This document shows, one piece after another, positions 39,192 to 50,920 of a DNA stretch of 64,000 bases. The position numbers and the translations under genes were made by a program. Source of the stretch: Taeniopygia guttata (Eukaryota > Chordata > Aves > Passeriformes > Estrildidae). Where the stretch lies: positions 36,718,501 through 36,782,500 of the forward strand of contig NC_133030.1 in assembly GCF_048771995.1 (NCBI RefSeq). Direction: 5' to 3'. Position 1 is the stretch's first letter. Each line of letters opens with the position of its first letter. The notes below the pieces were generated by a model, which saw only the letters and a list, made by a program, of their open reading frames with translations, was not told where the DNA came from and made no database searches.

Positions 39192-42100
39192 ATTTATCTC
39201 TTTAATGTTAGTGAGAAAATTTCACAGAGATATTTCAAAGCATTGGTTTCAGAATTAGGAATATTGACTAAATAAGTGAATTATGTAAAAAGGCTGCCAG
39301 GCAGGCAAGTTGTATCTCAGCTGTTGTCCCAAAGGGGTGTTTTTTTCTACAGAACACTTTAAAACTCTCATTCTTGTATAACATATTTGACTTGAAATAC
39401 CTCGGTGTTGGCAAGACTTTTATTTTGAACTTTTGAATCTTTCTATACTTTTTCTCACCCTACTGTTACTGCACTTATGAGGTTTCCATGCATCATTAAA
39501 ATTCTGTTGAGATTGGTGAGCTCTTCTACCATATTAAACATTTTTTTCTCTTTTAGTATTTCAAGGCATTGTCATAATGCTGAGCCCTCAATTTTGAAAA
39601 TTATTTTTCCCCAGTTATCTGTCCATAATATCAACAATATTTTTTAATCTATTTCTTTATGCTCTAGATGCTAGAAGTGATGATAGAAAGAGAGAACAGA
39701 TATATTTGATGCTAGTCTTCATGTTCAGATTGTTCTTTTCCCAATAACATTAACTCTCATGATTTCATATGATAGAAGGGTATTCCAAAATATGAGTCTA
39801 GTGTATCAGACAGATTGGCCTATAAAATCAGAGATCTAACAAATATCTGTTGCCTATTGATTGCCTTTAGAATTTCCTACTAATTTTCTCGTACTAATTC
39901 TTGAGAAAAAGTTTGTAGTACTTTTGTAACAAGAACTTCAAAATGTCTGTTCTATGTAGAATTTAATGGTCCTAAATTCAATTTTGTTCTTCTTCAAGTT
40001 TTATATACATTATGAAGTATGATTTCTTTTGAGCTTTTGAAATAATGAAAAATTTCAGGACTTTTCTGCATTTCCAACTATTGCCATATATCTCTTTTCA
40101 TATAGTGCTTTCACATTACAAGGCACATTTGCAGTGTTTTATCTGCTTTATTATTCTTTGCTTTTCCCATTTTTTATTTTTCTTTGTATTTTATTCTAGT
40201 ACTCTTCTTTGGCTAGCTTCCTGGTCTTTGGCTTGGAGCACTGAGGCTTGAATTCCATTGTGCATATCATTTTTCTTCCTTTATAGTCTTTGCCTCTGTC
40301 TCTCATAGATACTCAGTTAATCTTGAGCTTTCCTTCTTGGATTCATTTTCATTTTGGCAAAGTTAAGATTGTGGCTGTTCTTGATATGACTGTTCAATGT
40401 GTTTTTGCATTTGTTTGAATATAATCTATTTGATTTTCTTATTCACCATCTGGTGAGTTTGTATTTGTTAGGTAACATGAGTTGGAAAGAACTAGTCTGT
40501 TCACTAAATACAAATCAATGCGTCTCACATTGTTTTGATGATTTCCTTCCAGTACTTTCCCAATGTTCTCAATTCTTCATTTTAACATCCTAAAGAGACA
40601 TTTACAGAAGGTAAATCAGGTTTTGGTTTCCCTCAAACAAGTAATGGTGGGGGGGATGTGGATGGTTTTGTTCCTTCCGGTTATATTTCTATGTAAAAGG
40701 ACAGTATGGTTCAAGTGATATCCTTCACAAACCTGTGGTTGAGCTTGGTGTGTATATATTGTACAGTTTAAAGAAAAACTGAGGAGGGTCTAGCAGAATG
40801 GGACTTGGAATGCAATGGTCTTGAAGATCTTGTAGTCACTGAAGCATACGTACATGACATGAAGACTCCTGTAATTAATTATGGATTCCTACATATGGAT
40901 TCCTGAACAATTGTTCAATGCCCTTACCTATTGATAACATCAATAATCTGAAGACTTTACCCTTTTGGAGTTTTGTTTGCTGTTTTATTTTGGATGAGGG
41001 GGTGGTTTAGGTTTGCTTTGGTATGGTTTGTTTCCAGAGCATTAGTATAGTGTAGGAAATGATTCAGTTCCTCTGAGTGGCCATATTGCTAGAAAGGTAA
41101 TTTCATTCCTCATGCATAACTAGCAAGATTTTACAGATATAGCCTTCACTCACATTTACATGCATTTGTTTTTATCCAAGCTTAGGAAAGCATCTATACA
41201 AAACAATCACAACAGCAGAGCAATTTCTTTATAATATTGTTGTATACTGCAGTAACATAGATGCATATTTAAAATATTTTCAAGCAAATTTCAACAACAC
41301 TGTTCATGAGCTCACTCAAAAGAAAATGCATTTTTTTATTTATTACTTGCACATAACTTAGTTTCAGAAGAAGGCATTTGAAAGTTCACTGACACTTATT
41401 TCATAAAAAGGTAATTGTTTTCTCAAAACTGTCACTTCTTTCAACTTAAGATGAATGTCAGTGAGATTTTGGGAAGGAAATCTCCTGTTGAATTCTAATG
41501 GATATAGTTTGAGGCTGCTATGTACTTCCCTCATGAGGGTATACTTAATGCAGAGGCTTTTCCTTTCCTGGCTCTGCCTTCTTGTGGCACAGTCTCTTCT
41601 GTTAAAGAGCAGTGCCCCTAGGAATGCCTGCAAAGCAAGTTCCACTGTGGCAAGTGTTAAAGTCCTGCAAATACCTTGAAAGCTGTTTCTGAATCTGAGC
41701 AAAAGTTGAAGTCATTGGCCATTGTGCCCATGGAGACACAAAACCACTTCAAGCCTCTAGTTCAAATACATAAAACATTAGGGAGAGAAGTGGCGTTTTG
41801 TACCCTTTGTCACAGGAGATGCTCATTTTGTGCTTCTTCGGTTTTAAGACTTGTTAAATAAGGGTAGAAAACATTCAGCACATATTATCACACCATTTTG
41901 ATTGAATTAATCAAGACAAGTTGCTAACAAACAGGAGTTAAGAGGGTGTTACAAAACAAAATAGAACACATAAGCTGGTCAGGAATTGTAAGTACAATAC
42001 CATCATCCACAAGAAGTTACAACTAAGGGGCTATAGGATTGCTGAACAAACATTTTTAATAAGCTTTTATTATAAATTCCATCAGTTACACATTATTAGC

Positions 42101-42409
42101 TTCACTACACTGCAGAAACACAGGAGGGATAATTTGAACTGCATTATTTATAATACAACAAAACACAATACCTCCAGGGTGTATATCATCCAAACAATTT
42201 CATTTTGCCACTCATTGCTGCATTTCCTGAATGTCAGCACCTTGTTGCCTTACCAGCTGGATTGGTACAAAAGATCTTGCTATTACTATAAGTCAGTCAG
42301 CCTCAGTGTCGACTTGACTGCATGGGATCTCATTTCATCTAAAGAAGATCAGTTCTCCACAAGCCAAATCTAATAACAAGGATAGGATACCACTTCAGGA
42401 AAAGAACCA

Positions 42410-42545
42410 AATATCTCTCCAAAGGTCCTAGGCACTTTGACAGTGCAAAGCATCACTACATTGCCTTTAAGAAACTTCATATCAATGCTGCATGCAATTA
42501 ATGGTTTAATAAATGCAGTGGATGACCAAAGGCATGAGCCTTTTT
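42410..42545. promoter_or_regulatory. Possible conserved regulatory element
   Basis: The segment includes CACTTTGACAGTGCAAAGC, with a MEIS-like TGACAG, then TGCATGCAATTAATGG and TTTAATAAATGCAG. It is not repetitive, has no open frame and has a balanced composition. Clustered homeodomain and TALE-type words suggest a developmental enhancer, without proof. Confidence 0.2.
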
Positions 42546-42711
42546 TTCAAAAGTTATTTCCTCATTAATTTGGCTGTGCTAATTTTGTGTGAAAATTCCT
42601 ATGTTTCCTCAAAATATCACTGAAAAGAAATTAAAATTCCAAACACCACAGAAAATCCCACCTTACATTTTATGACAGCTCCAGCCATTGCTGCCCTAAA
42701 GGGAAATTAAT

Positions 42712-42797
42712 GAAATATTATATTAATTATATTAATATTAATAATATACAATTAATCATATTAATTAAATGATTATAGTCATTATTATTATTATATT
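42712..42797. repeat. AT-rich low-complexity tract
   Basis: Almost only A and T, made of ATTA, TAAT and ATAT words, and ending in an ATT trinucleotide run. It is self-complementary over much of its length, so it could form hairpins. Best seen as simple or low-complexity sequence. Confidence 0.85.
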
Positions 42798-44153
42798 TCC
42801 TTCTGGGAACAATACTAGTGACATAGTTACTAAAAAGTGAGAATTTAAAGACTATAAAACATGCATATTTTCAGGTTTTGTGTTTCAGGCTACTACTTAA
42901 ATAATAAGCAATACAGCCTGCAGTATATGAATAATAGAGAAAAATAACAATCTTAATGGAAACTCTGTGTTTAAATGGTTTTATTTTTCTGTCCTGTTAC
43001 TATCCTTGTCAGAAATTTTCAATTTTTTTGGCCTTTCATGAGTGCTGGCATGTGCTAGCATGTTCACACTCTTTACAGAGATGCACCTTTTTGTCTTCTA
43101 TTTACAGAGAAAGAAATATTTCCTGAAATGTAACAAATGCAAAATTAATTAAAAAATCAGCTAGAGAAATTTGTTTTAAAGGAAATATCTCAGCCAGGTG
43201 AATAAGTAAAAAAGTGAGGAAAAAAGTTAATTATTTTGTGAAGCTGAACAAATGTAGCATACTTATTTCAAAACATCCTATTTGATCAGTTTTGTGGGAT
43301 GGATAAGAACTAATACTAAATTTTAAGTATAGAGCTGATCAAAGAAAATTTCTGGAATGTTCTTATACCAGTAAATTCTAAAATTATGTCTGTGAATGCA
43401 AATAGGTATCTGTTTCTCATATAGCTTCAACAGGTTCATCCTTTTCCTTTTATTTAGTTCACTCAAAAATGGTTGTATACTCATACAATCAATATGTCAA
43501 ATTGGGAATAATGTTTAGGATTTAATTATAACATTTGTGTTTATTAGTTATTATTATTTCTATTAATCATAAGGCTCTTTTCTAGGACAGGTTGACAAAA
43601 GTAACTGCTACAGTCAGAACCTGTGAGCCTACTGAGATCTAAATTTCCCAGGAAGTAAAAGTTACTTGTGACAAAAAATGCAATGAGAATTTTAGAAATA
43701 CTTGAATCTTTTTCAGACTACAGGCCTTGTACAGCAGACTGATGAAAATAGAAAGAAGACTACTTTATAGCAAAATTTTTTAAAGGTTTTCCTGCAGTCA
43801 TAGATAAGAAGTATGTATGCAGGATTGAGCCAAGTTGTAAAGAGTACAGGCAGAACCTTCCCTGAATAATTTAATTGCCTCTGTGCCAAAGCTCCAATGA
43901 ACTTAGGGAATACTGTCTCTCTCCTTTTTAATAATTATATTTATATGCTACATATAATATAAAGAGCTTCCCATGTATGTATAAAATTTACCAGCTAGAT
44001 TGTGCAATCCTAAAAAAAATTCTGTTACTGTAAGTGCAGGTAAGTCTTGAGTTCTGGAATGATTTAAGATAGTTAACACAAGAAAAAGGGAATAAAGATA
44101 CTGGAGAGTCCAAAGCTGTATATTATCATCATTTAAATAACTAACAGTTAAAC

Positions 44154-44752
44154 TGTCCTGGTTTCAGCTGGGGTAGAGGTAGTTTCTTCTCAGTACCTGC
44201 TACATGCTGTGTTTTGGATTCAGAATGAGAATGGTGTTGATAACACATTGAGGTTTCGGTTTTCTGCTAAAATGTACTTATCCTAAGTCAAGGACTTCTT
44301 CTCCTCGTCTTGTGTTCTGCCAGTAAAGAGGTTTGCAAAAGGAACTGTGAGGGAGTATAGCTGGGATGGGTGACCTGAACTGACCAAAGGGATATTCCAT
44401 AGAACACCATAGAACATCAGACTGGGAGGAGTTACCTGGAAGGTTTGGGAAGGGTGGGTCAGGCACCAGTCAGCATGTGGTGAAAAATTGGTTTTTATAG
44501 CACTTGGGTTTTACCTTTTACTATAGTTATTATTAATAATTATTATTACTATTCATTATTATAATTATTATCCATTATTATTTACCATTATTTTGCATTT
44601 TACTTTGCTTTCAGTTATTAAACTATTCTTATCTCAAAATACAAGATTTACTTCAATTCTCCTCCCTATTCCACAGGGTGGAAGGGGGAGAAGGGTGGTT
44701 GAGCAAGTGCCTTTGTGGTGTTTCATCTCCAGCTGGGCTTAAAACCACAACA
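44154..44752 (+). mobile_element. ERVL-type solo LTR, plus strand
   Basis: About 599 bp, starting TGTCCTGGTTTCAGCTGGGG and ending GGCTTAAAACCACAACA. In between are TGCTGTGTTTTGGATTCAG, GTGTTGATAACACATTGAGG, AGTCAAGGACTTCTTC, CTGACCAAAGGGATATTCC and, after an ATT-rich stretch, CAGTTATTAAACTATTCTTATC. This order matches the abundant avian ERVL-type LTR as I remember it. No internal retroviral sequence adjoins it, so it is a solo LTR. Flanking 5-mers (TAAAC and AAAAT) do not match well, so the target duplication has decayed. The 62-codon minus-strand frame inside it is not a gene. Confidence 0.85.
44519..44596. repeat. ATT-rich tract inside the LTR
   Basis: A run of ATT/TTATTA words inside the ERVL-type LTR, in the place where the family has its own ATT-rich stretch. 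Its length has probably drifted by slippage. Confidence 0.85.
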
Positions 44753-45640
44753 AAAATAAAGACCACAAATCCTACAAATGAGACAAATAATTATTTGTAT
44801 TTCAGAGCTGAATGAGTGTAATAAAACTGCAGAAAGCAAGACACAATTTAAGAATACAAGAGGCCATGGGGAGTACAAATAAAAGATGATGCCTGAACAT
44901 AAAGGGCCTGATTCAATCAGTTAAAGTCAGGAGGTTTCAGACGTCAATCAAAGAATAAAAAAGGGAATATTATAAAAATCCTTCTTTTCTATTCCACAAT
45001 GTATTTCCTCATGATATATTTTGCATTTTAGTGATAAGACTTTAATTCTAATCCTCAGATACTCTATTACTAATTGATATATTAGATAATCTAAAATAGT
45101 GTCACAGTTAAGTAGTTACTAAGGAAAAGAATGCAGTACTCTGCATGGAATCAATCTGAATCTGAAATTCACATCTCTATATTTATTCCATTGGATTGAG
45201 GTTCCTCTTTCCCACTGATTTACCAGATGTGTGGTTTGGACAACAGTAAGCAGATGATACTCACAGTTACAGGTGATATTATTTAGAAGCAAAATTTATC
45301 CAAGAAAAAATGAGACCATAAAAAAAATACCTACTTTTCAAAGAATCTAAAAATTCTGACATATAAGAAATTAGGAGGAATAATTAAAAGACAAACCGTG
45401 TCAAGTCTTTTGCTTCCTACATTTTCAAACTAAAAGTGTTGCTCTAATGTTATGGTTTTGAGATAGAAAGCACACATTTAACAAAATAGATCTGTTTACT
45501 ATGTAAAATCAAGATGTGTGGAGTCCTTAAATATTATAGGAAAAAATCAAAAAAGTAGCCTGGGAAAAGTTATCATGTCATCTCAGCATATGACATTTAT
45601 CATTAAGGACGGAAAGAGACATTACCTAATTAGAATATTA

Positions 45641-45677
45641 AATATATATATATATATATTATATATATATATATATA
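45641..45677. repeat. (TA)n microsatellite
   Basis: Alternating TA with one TT interruption near 45659-45660. Fully self-complementary and prone to slippage. Confidence 0.95.
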
Positions 45678-46271
45678 GTTTTATTGTGGAATGTTACTCA
45701 TATTCAGTTTGAAACTACACATTTTAAGAACCAATTCCTGAAGAACATTGGAACAGTCAATCCACTACATTATCTATTGCTGTGTAACACTAGAAAAACT
45801 ATACAGACCATCAAAATAAGGCAAAGGATTTTTTATTAATGACCTTGTGTCTATCTATACACAAATGCTCTTTAGGCAAAAGCTGTTTTCTCCCCAGCAA
45901 GCCAAGTTGCTATGTTCCTTCTACTCAAGAGCTGATCATGGTTCTAAATGGACAGCATTTATAATAAAAAATTTTATGGACTAGAGTTTGACTTTTCATT
46001 AATTTCTTAGACAATTTATCAAAGTCAGAACACAGAAAAAGTGCACTGAATAAGCAATTTAGTCTTATTACAGTACTTATTTAAGCTGGTTAAAAATGAA
46101 GGAACAGTTTAGACATCCTTTTAATATCTTTACTTTACTTGTCCTCTGCTGTCCAACTACAGTACATTGTATTAACTAGTTTATAGCTTTATTTTGTCAT
46201 ACATTTATGAGAAACCTTATGATTCAGGAGCTACAAGATGGAATTTCCATAAGGAATGTAAAATTTTCTAT

Positions 46272-46346
46272 TTTTAGTGAGCAGTATGAGTAGCAATTTT
46301 TAGCAAAATATCACTGTCTAATTGCTAAAAATACTCGTCACTAAAA
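46272..46346 (+). ncRNA. Imperfect hairpin resembling a pre-miRNA
   Basis: Two 27-base arms (46272-46298 and 46320-46346) pair without any bulge around a 21-base loop. Counting from the base there are 9 pairs, a 2x2 mismatch, 5 pairs, a 3x3 mismatch and 8 pairs, giving 22 of 27 positions paired. All pairs are Watson-Crick. Size, near-symmetric internal loops and loop length fit an animal pre-miRNA. A small inverted-repeat transposon remnant is the main alternative, and because both strands fold the transcribed strand is not known. No known miRNA seed was recognised. Expression is unproven. Confidence 0.25.
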
Positions 46347-48212
46347 TTCAGCATTTCATTCCATACTCATCTCAGCCTATTTATATAAGGGTCTCTTTAG
46401 CTTAGAAATTTCTTTATCATTATATGTTCTATTGTGAAAATATTCTCTTTGATCTTAAAAAGAAAAAGCTTAAGGAAACCTTAAAGCATATGATAAGTAA
46501 TAATCATGAAAAATTTCTAATAAATTCCAGGATTCTACTACTTTTTTCCAAAGGTTTTAGCCTGCTGTGCTTCATGCCAGGCTGTTGAAGCAGCTATCAC
46601 CCTAGCAAAACTGATACTGAGCTAAATGTTACATAGAAAACACCGGCACAGAAAATGCTGCACATTTCTGACAGGTGACTGCTGTTCATTCCCAGTAGTG
46701 GTCCATGGAGATTCAATACAGCAACCCCCAAACTATTGCTTACCTAGAAATAGCTGTACTTTCTGAAAATATAGCAAGCTGGTATGCAGAACAACTATTT
46801 CATGCACCACTAAATATACATAGTTTTTTGACTCAGATGTATCTAACATCCCAAGAGGACAATAGGTTAAATATTAATCTACTTGAACTAAATGTAATCT
46901 GTATATAGTCTGTCTGCTGCTCATATCTATTTAACAGGTAAGAGCAAGCCATCAGGTAATACTGAATAGTGACAATGTGATCAGCATCAAGGTCAAATTT
47001 TCTTTGAGGGTAAAATTAAACAGGAGCGAAGATATCATTCTGCAGTGTTGCTGAAAACCATAAGTCACTTAAAAAAAATTGTCATCTCAAACCATGTGAG
47101 AATTTTATTTTTAGTCAGACTAAGGCAGAATTATGATACAAAAACGACTTTAGGACATTGCTCATCTCATTCTCCTGTCTAAAAGCCAACTGTTCTTATG
47201 ACATTTCTATTGTCTTTGGCTTAATATTGAGCATCCAGTGACAGAAGTTACATAGTTACAATGTGTGTTTTTTAGTATGTTACTGTAATTTATGGTAATT
47301 TTCTCCTAATGTTTCTCCCTCCTAAATAATGTATTTACGTCTATCATCCCAATTTTATTGCACTTGCCAACTGTCCCTAGGCATTTCATGATTGCTGAAG
47401 TTTTCACAATCTGTAAACCCTCTGCGAAAAACTGTTTATGAAACTATGCTTTTAAATTAATATCTAAATTAAAAAATCTTCAACTGGACTGTGAGCTTTC
47501 ATTAGAAACTTTTTTTATTTCTTTTCACTTCCACAAAATCTCTTAATAAGTAAGAGCCTTACTTGATCTTGAATTTTAAAACTATGTGAAAGCCTTGAAA
47601 ATGCAGTTTGACTATGTGCCAGTGCAGTATATTAGAGTCTTCTGGAAAAGAAATTTATCTCAGAACTTTGGACTCCAAATAAACATCTATTAGAAATATA
47701 TATTCTAAATTATATAAGTTTGAGTTCTACTTGAATTTAGACAGTCAGCGGTATTGTTACCTAGAGCAGATTTTGCAACAGCAAAAGCATCTAAACATTT
47801 GTTGGAAAGTGAAAGGGTTAGCTGTCTAATCTGTGTAAAAATTCCAAGAAGCAAACATCTCAACTTTTGCTAATGTACTCTTTATACCCTTTCATATATA
47901 TTCTTCATAGATATTACTTTCAAAGCCAGTCACCTCACCCAACTGAAAACATAAACCATAGTACAAAATTTTGAGACCTGTTGGTAATTCAGTGTTTTTT
48001 GTCTAAAGAATTTTGATATAATTCTTCATGAAGTAAGGAATCAGATACTAGCACTGATTTGTTGACATGATTGCTGAAAACTAATTCTGAGAGAGAAATA
48101 AAAAAAAAAATCAAACAAGAAAACAAACTTTAGGATCACATGTGAGGAAATTATAATTTTATTTGAACTTTCCAACACAATCCACATTGATATACAGAGG
48201 AATGGTCCCAGT

Positions 48213-48377
48213 ATCAGCCTGCCAGATTTCAAGAAGCATTTGGACATGGTGTGACTCTTGGTGTGGCTCTCAGGCACATGGTGTGACTCTTGGGGTGTCA
48301 TGTGCAGGGCCAGCAGCTGGACTTTGGCAATCCTTGTGGTTCCCTTCCAGCTCAAGATGTTCTGTGGCTCTATGATA
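48213..48377 (+). mobile_element. CR1 3' end fragment with internal duplication, plus strand
   Basis: Runs from CAGCCTGCCAGATTTCAAG through GCACATGGTGTGACTCTTGG, GCAGGGCCAGCAGCTGGAC and CAATCCTTGTGGTTCCCTTCC to end at GGCTCTATGATAC. It is the same CR1 tail type as 39036-39191. The CATGGTGTGACTCTTGG word appears twice (about 48246 and 48279), so a piece of about 33 bp has been duplicated in tandem. Overlapping open frames on both strands here are repeat-derived. Confidence 0.82.
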
Positions 48378-50863
48378 CAAATTAATATTCAAATATTGAG
48401 AGTGGGTTGTTTTTTTTTATATATATTGGACATGCATAATAAATATAATTTTTCAGCTACCAGGAATAAGTACAAATTAGTTAAACTGATAAATATTTTT
48501 TGAACTATCTAGAATAAATGTCTTGATTTACTGGGCCAAATAGTTGTCACATATTTTTGTTGCTAACATAGCTTTTTCCTCCCTTGTAAAGGGATTTTCT
48601 TTCCCTCTTGAAATAATTTTTATCAGAAATCCCTATATGTCAGTGAGACAGAAACTTTTTTTATCATTCACACATTCAAAAAACTTTAGATATAATAGTA
48701 AAAATAATGTTATGCTTACTTTAAATTTTGAAAATTACTAGATTCAGGCTAAAATTATTTTGTATTTGGGCTTTCTTTGATATAGTAAATAATATGAGTT
48801 GTGCAGGATCAGGTTTCAACAGTCCCCATTAAATATAAAGTTTTACTATTTGCAATAGAAGTTTAAATCAGATAATATATGATAAGGAGGCAAAATGCAT
48901 GAAATCTGCATTTTTAAAAAAGTGGCAAAAATTTCAAATTGATAATGAAGCACTTTTACAGTCAGTACATTTTTCTTTGCAGTTGTCAAGTGAGATGGAC
49001 GTTCTGTCTTTTAGGAACATGCTTAGCTCCTTTCCCTTCCAAAAATTACAAAACCTATTCTAATGGCTCACCTTGGTAACCACATAAAAATGGTATCAAA
49101 GTTGTCAATACTATGAGTAAACACAGACTCTCTGAACCACACGCTGTGATGTTAGCATTTATTTTGAAAAGCATTGTCTTTTTGAACTTTAACAGGAATA
49201 TTTTTAAGAATGATGAACGTTAAAGTAACAGATAAATGAACAAAGCACCTTGTATACTGAAGATCATGATCTGAAGAAAAAATCAGAAGGTAAAGATAAG
49301 AAATCCAAGGATTTATCTACTCTTTCCTTGCTTCATTGATTACTGAATGAGTAAACTGAAAGAATTTTAATGTCCTACTTATGTTATATTAAGTGTATTC
49401 AATCCAGAGAGATGACAACTAGGAAAAGGAGAAAAAATAAATTTATTTTATTGATTTGTTGTGCAGGCAACCATTTCAACCTGAGAAACACAGACTGCAT
49501 ACTGTTACACATATACAGCATATCATGGAGATTCTGCACTTCAGCATTAGCACACAGCTCACACACTACTGGAACTGCTGCAATTTGTGTGCTATAGACC
49601 AGTGATCCAAGATCTGGAACTGAATTCTGCATGCCATTTATTTGTATGCTCTGAACAAAACTGGATAGAATATAAGTTTCATAGAACTTTAAAAATAAGC
49701 ATATTAACCTCAGTTTAGCTAAAAGTTATCTTAGGTCATGCTTTCTAGTACTTCTTTGTATATATTTGTGATAGAATGTCAGACCTTTGTCTGTATGAAG
49801 GAACACATCATTGTACAATATATGCAGTTCTGATAATAGAACCAGAACACCAGTGTGTGTAAATTTAATGTATAAACCATAGTGAGTAATCTCTTTGTAC
49901 GATTCATTTTAAAATAGTATTTTATAGTTCTTTCTATGTGTAATCATGTCCACAAAAGAAATAGATTGCATCTGAAAATAAAAAGATGGTGTAAATACTA
50001 ATGCACTTTATCTGAAGTAGTAAAAATTCAAAATATAGCACAATGCTTTTTGACTATCCTTAAAAGGTTCACTGATAAGAGTTTGATGCAAGTGACTTCA
50101 GAGCATATTGAGCCACTTGTTTAATCTTATCTGACATAAAATGTAGGTCATGGTACCTACATCACCCAGTAAAATTTACATCAGCCTCAAACTTTCTGTT
50201 TGAGCAACAACACATGCATAGAAAAAAAATTTTCTCATTTCAGGTTTTGAGTGTTATATCCTAGCACATATTTTTCTCTAGTACATCACAGTAATTAAAA
50301 TCAGAAATTTATTTCTACGATGGATTTGTGATACAATTAAAATCATCTTTCTAGGAAAAAGGATATAAAAATACTTGAAGGAAAATCTCTTCCACTAAGA
50401 AACTTCTTGTATATCCTGTCACTAACATTTAGGCTTCAATTGGATTTGTCAAAAGATTAAGAATGAAAATTTATTTAGGTACAGGTAGAGATGTTCTTTA
50501 ACAGCACACTTTCTAAGACAGGGTTATTCAAAAAGGCTACTATTATTTAATTGAGTTTGTTTTCTTGGCTTCCTGAAAGAACCTGTAGAGCAATTGATTC
50601 TGCCATGGATTTGATGATTTTGGAGTATCCTCACAGTCGATAAAAGAAAGAAAAATATCTGCATCTCCAAATAGGCAAAGGTCCGAAGTCCAATCATCTT
50701 TGTACTGCTGAAATATCAGCCCCAGTTATGACATTTCCTACTCTGGATACTAACCCTATCTTGGTCTCATTGAGGTCCTCTGGATACTCCATATTTGGGT
50801 ACTTCTGATATTCACATGATTTTTCTCCACATATATATATATATATATTTATTTCAAAGAATC
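48378..50863. other. AT-rich unique sequence, no gene seen
   Basis: Open frames of up to about 77 codons on both strands near 49370-49632 overlap each other and have no recognisable content. A short (AT)n tract is at 50831-50851. Nothing else stands out. Confidence 0.5.
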
Positions 50864-50920
50864 ATAGTATCATAGAATGTTTTAGTTCAAAGGAACATTA
50901 AAGATTACCTTAAAGATTTC
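50864..50920 (-). mobile_element. Short CR1 3' terminus, minus strand
   Basis: AATCATAGTATCATAGAATG followed by TTAGTTCAAAGGAACATTAAAG is the reverse complement of the CR1 terminal repeat and adjoining sequence. Only about 57 bp can be recognised. The similarity fades to the right. Confidence 0.65.

Larger units (their letters stand above)
39192..44153. other. Unique sequence, no definite gene
   Basis: AT-rich. It includes a possible regulatory block at 42410-42545 and an AT-only stretch at 42712-42797. Overlapping open frames on both strands at 41364-41861 (up to 112 codons) lie in a segment of slightly higher GC but match nothing I know and have no splice pattern that joins them. Confidence 0.5.
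44753..48212. other. AT-rich unique sequence, no gene seen
   Basis: No gene or transposon is recognised. It contains a TA microsatellite (45641-45677) and a pre-miRNA-like hairpin (46272-46346), both listed separately. Confidence 0.5.

Noticed and set aside
41364..41861. Overlapping open frames on both strands, up to 112 codons
   Set aside because: Slightly higher GC but no recognisable peptide and no consistent splice pattern. Kept only as a note in the surrounding block.
44278..44466. 62-codon minus-strand open frame
   Set aside because: Antisense of the ERVL-type LTR.
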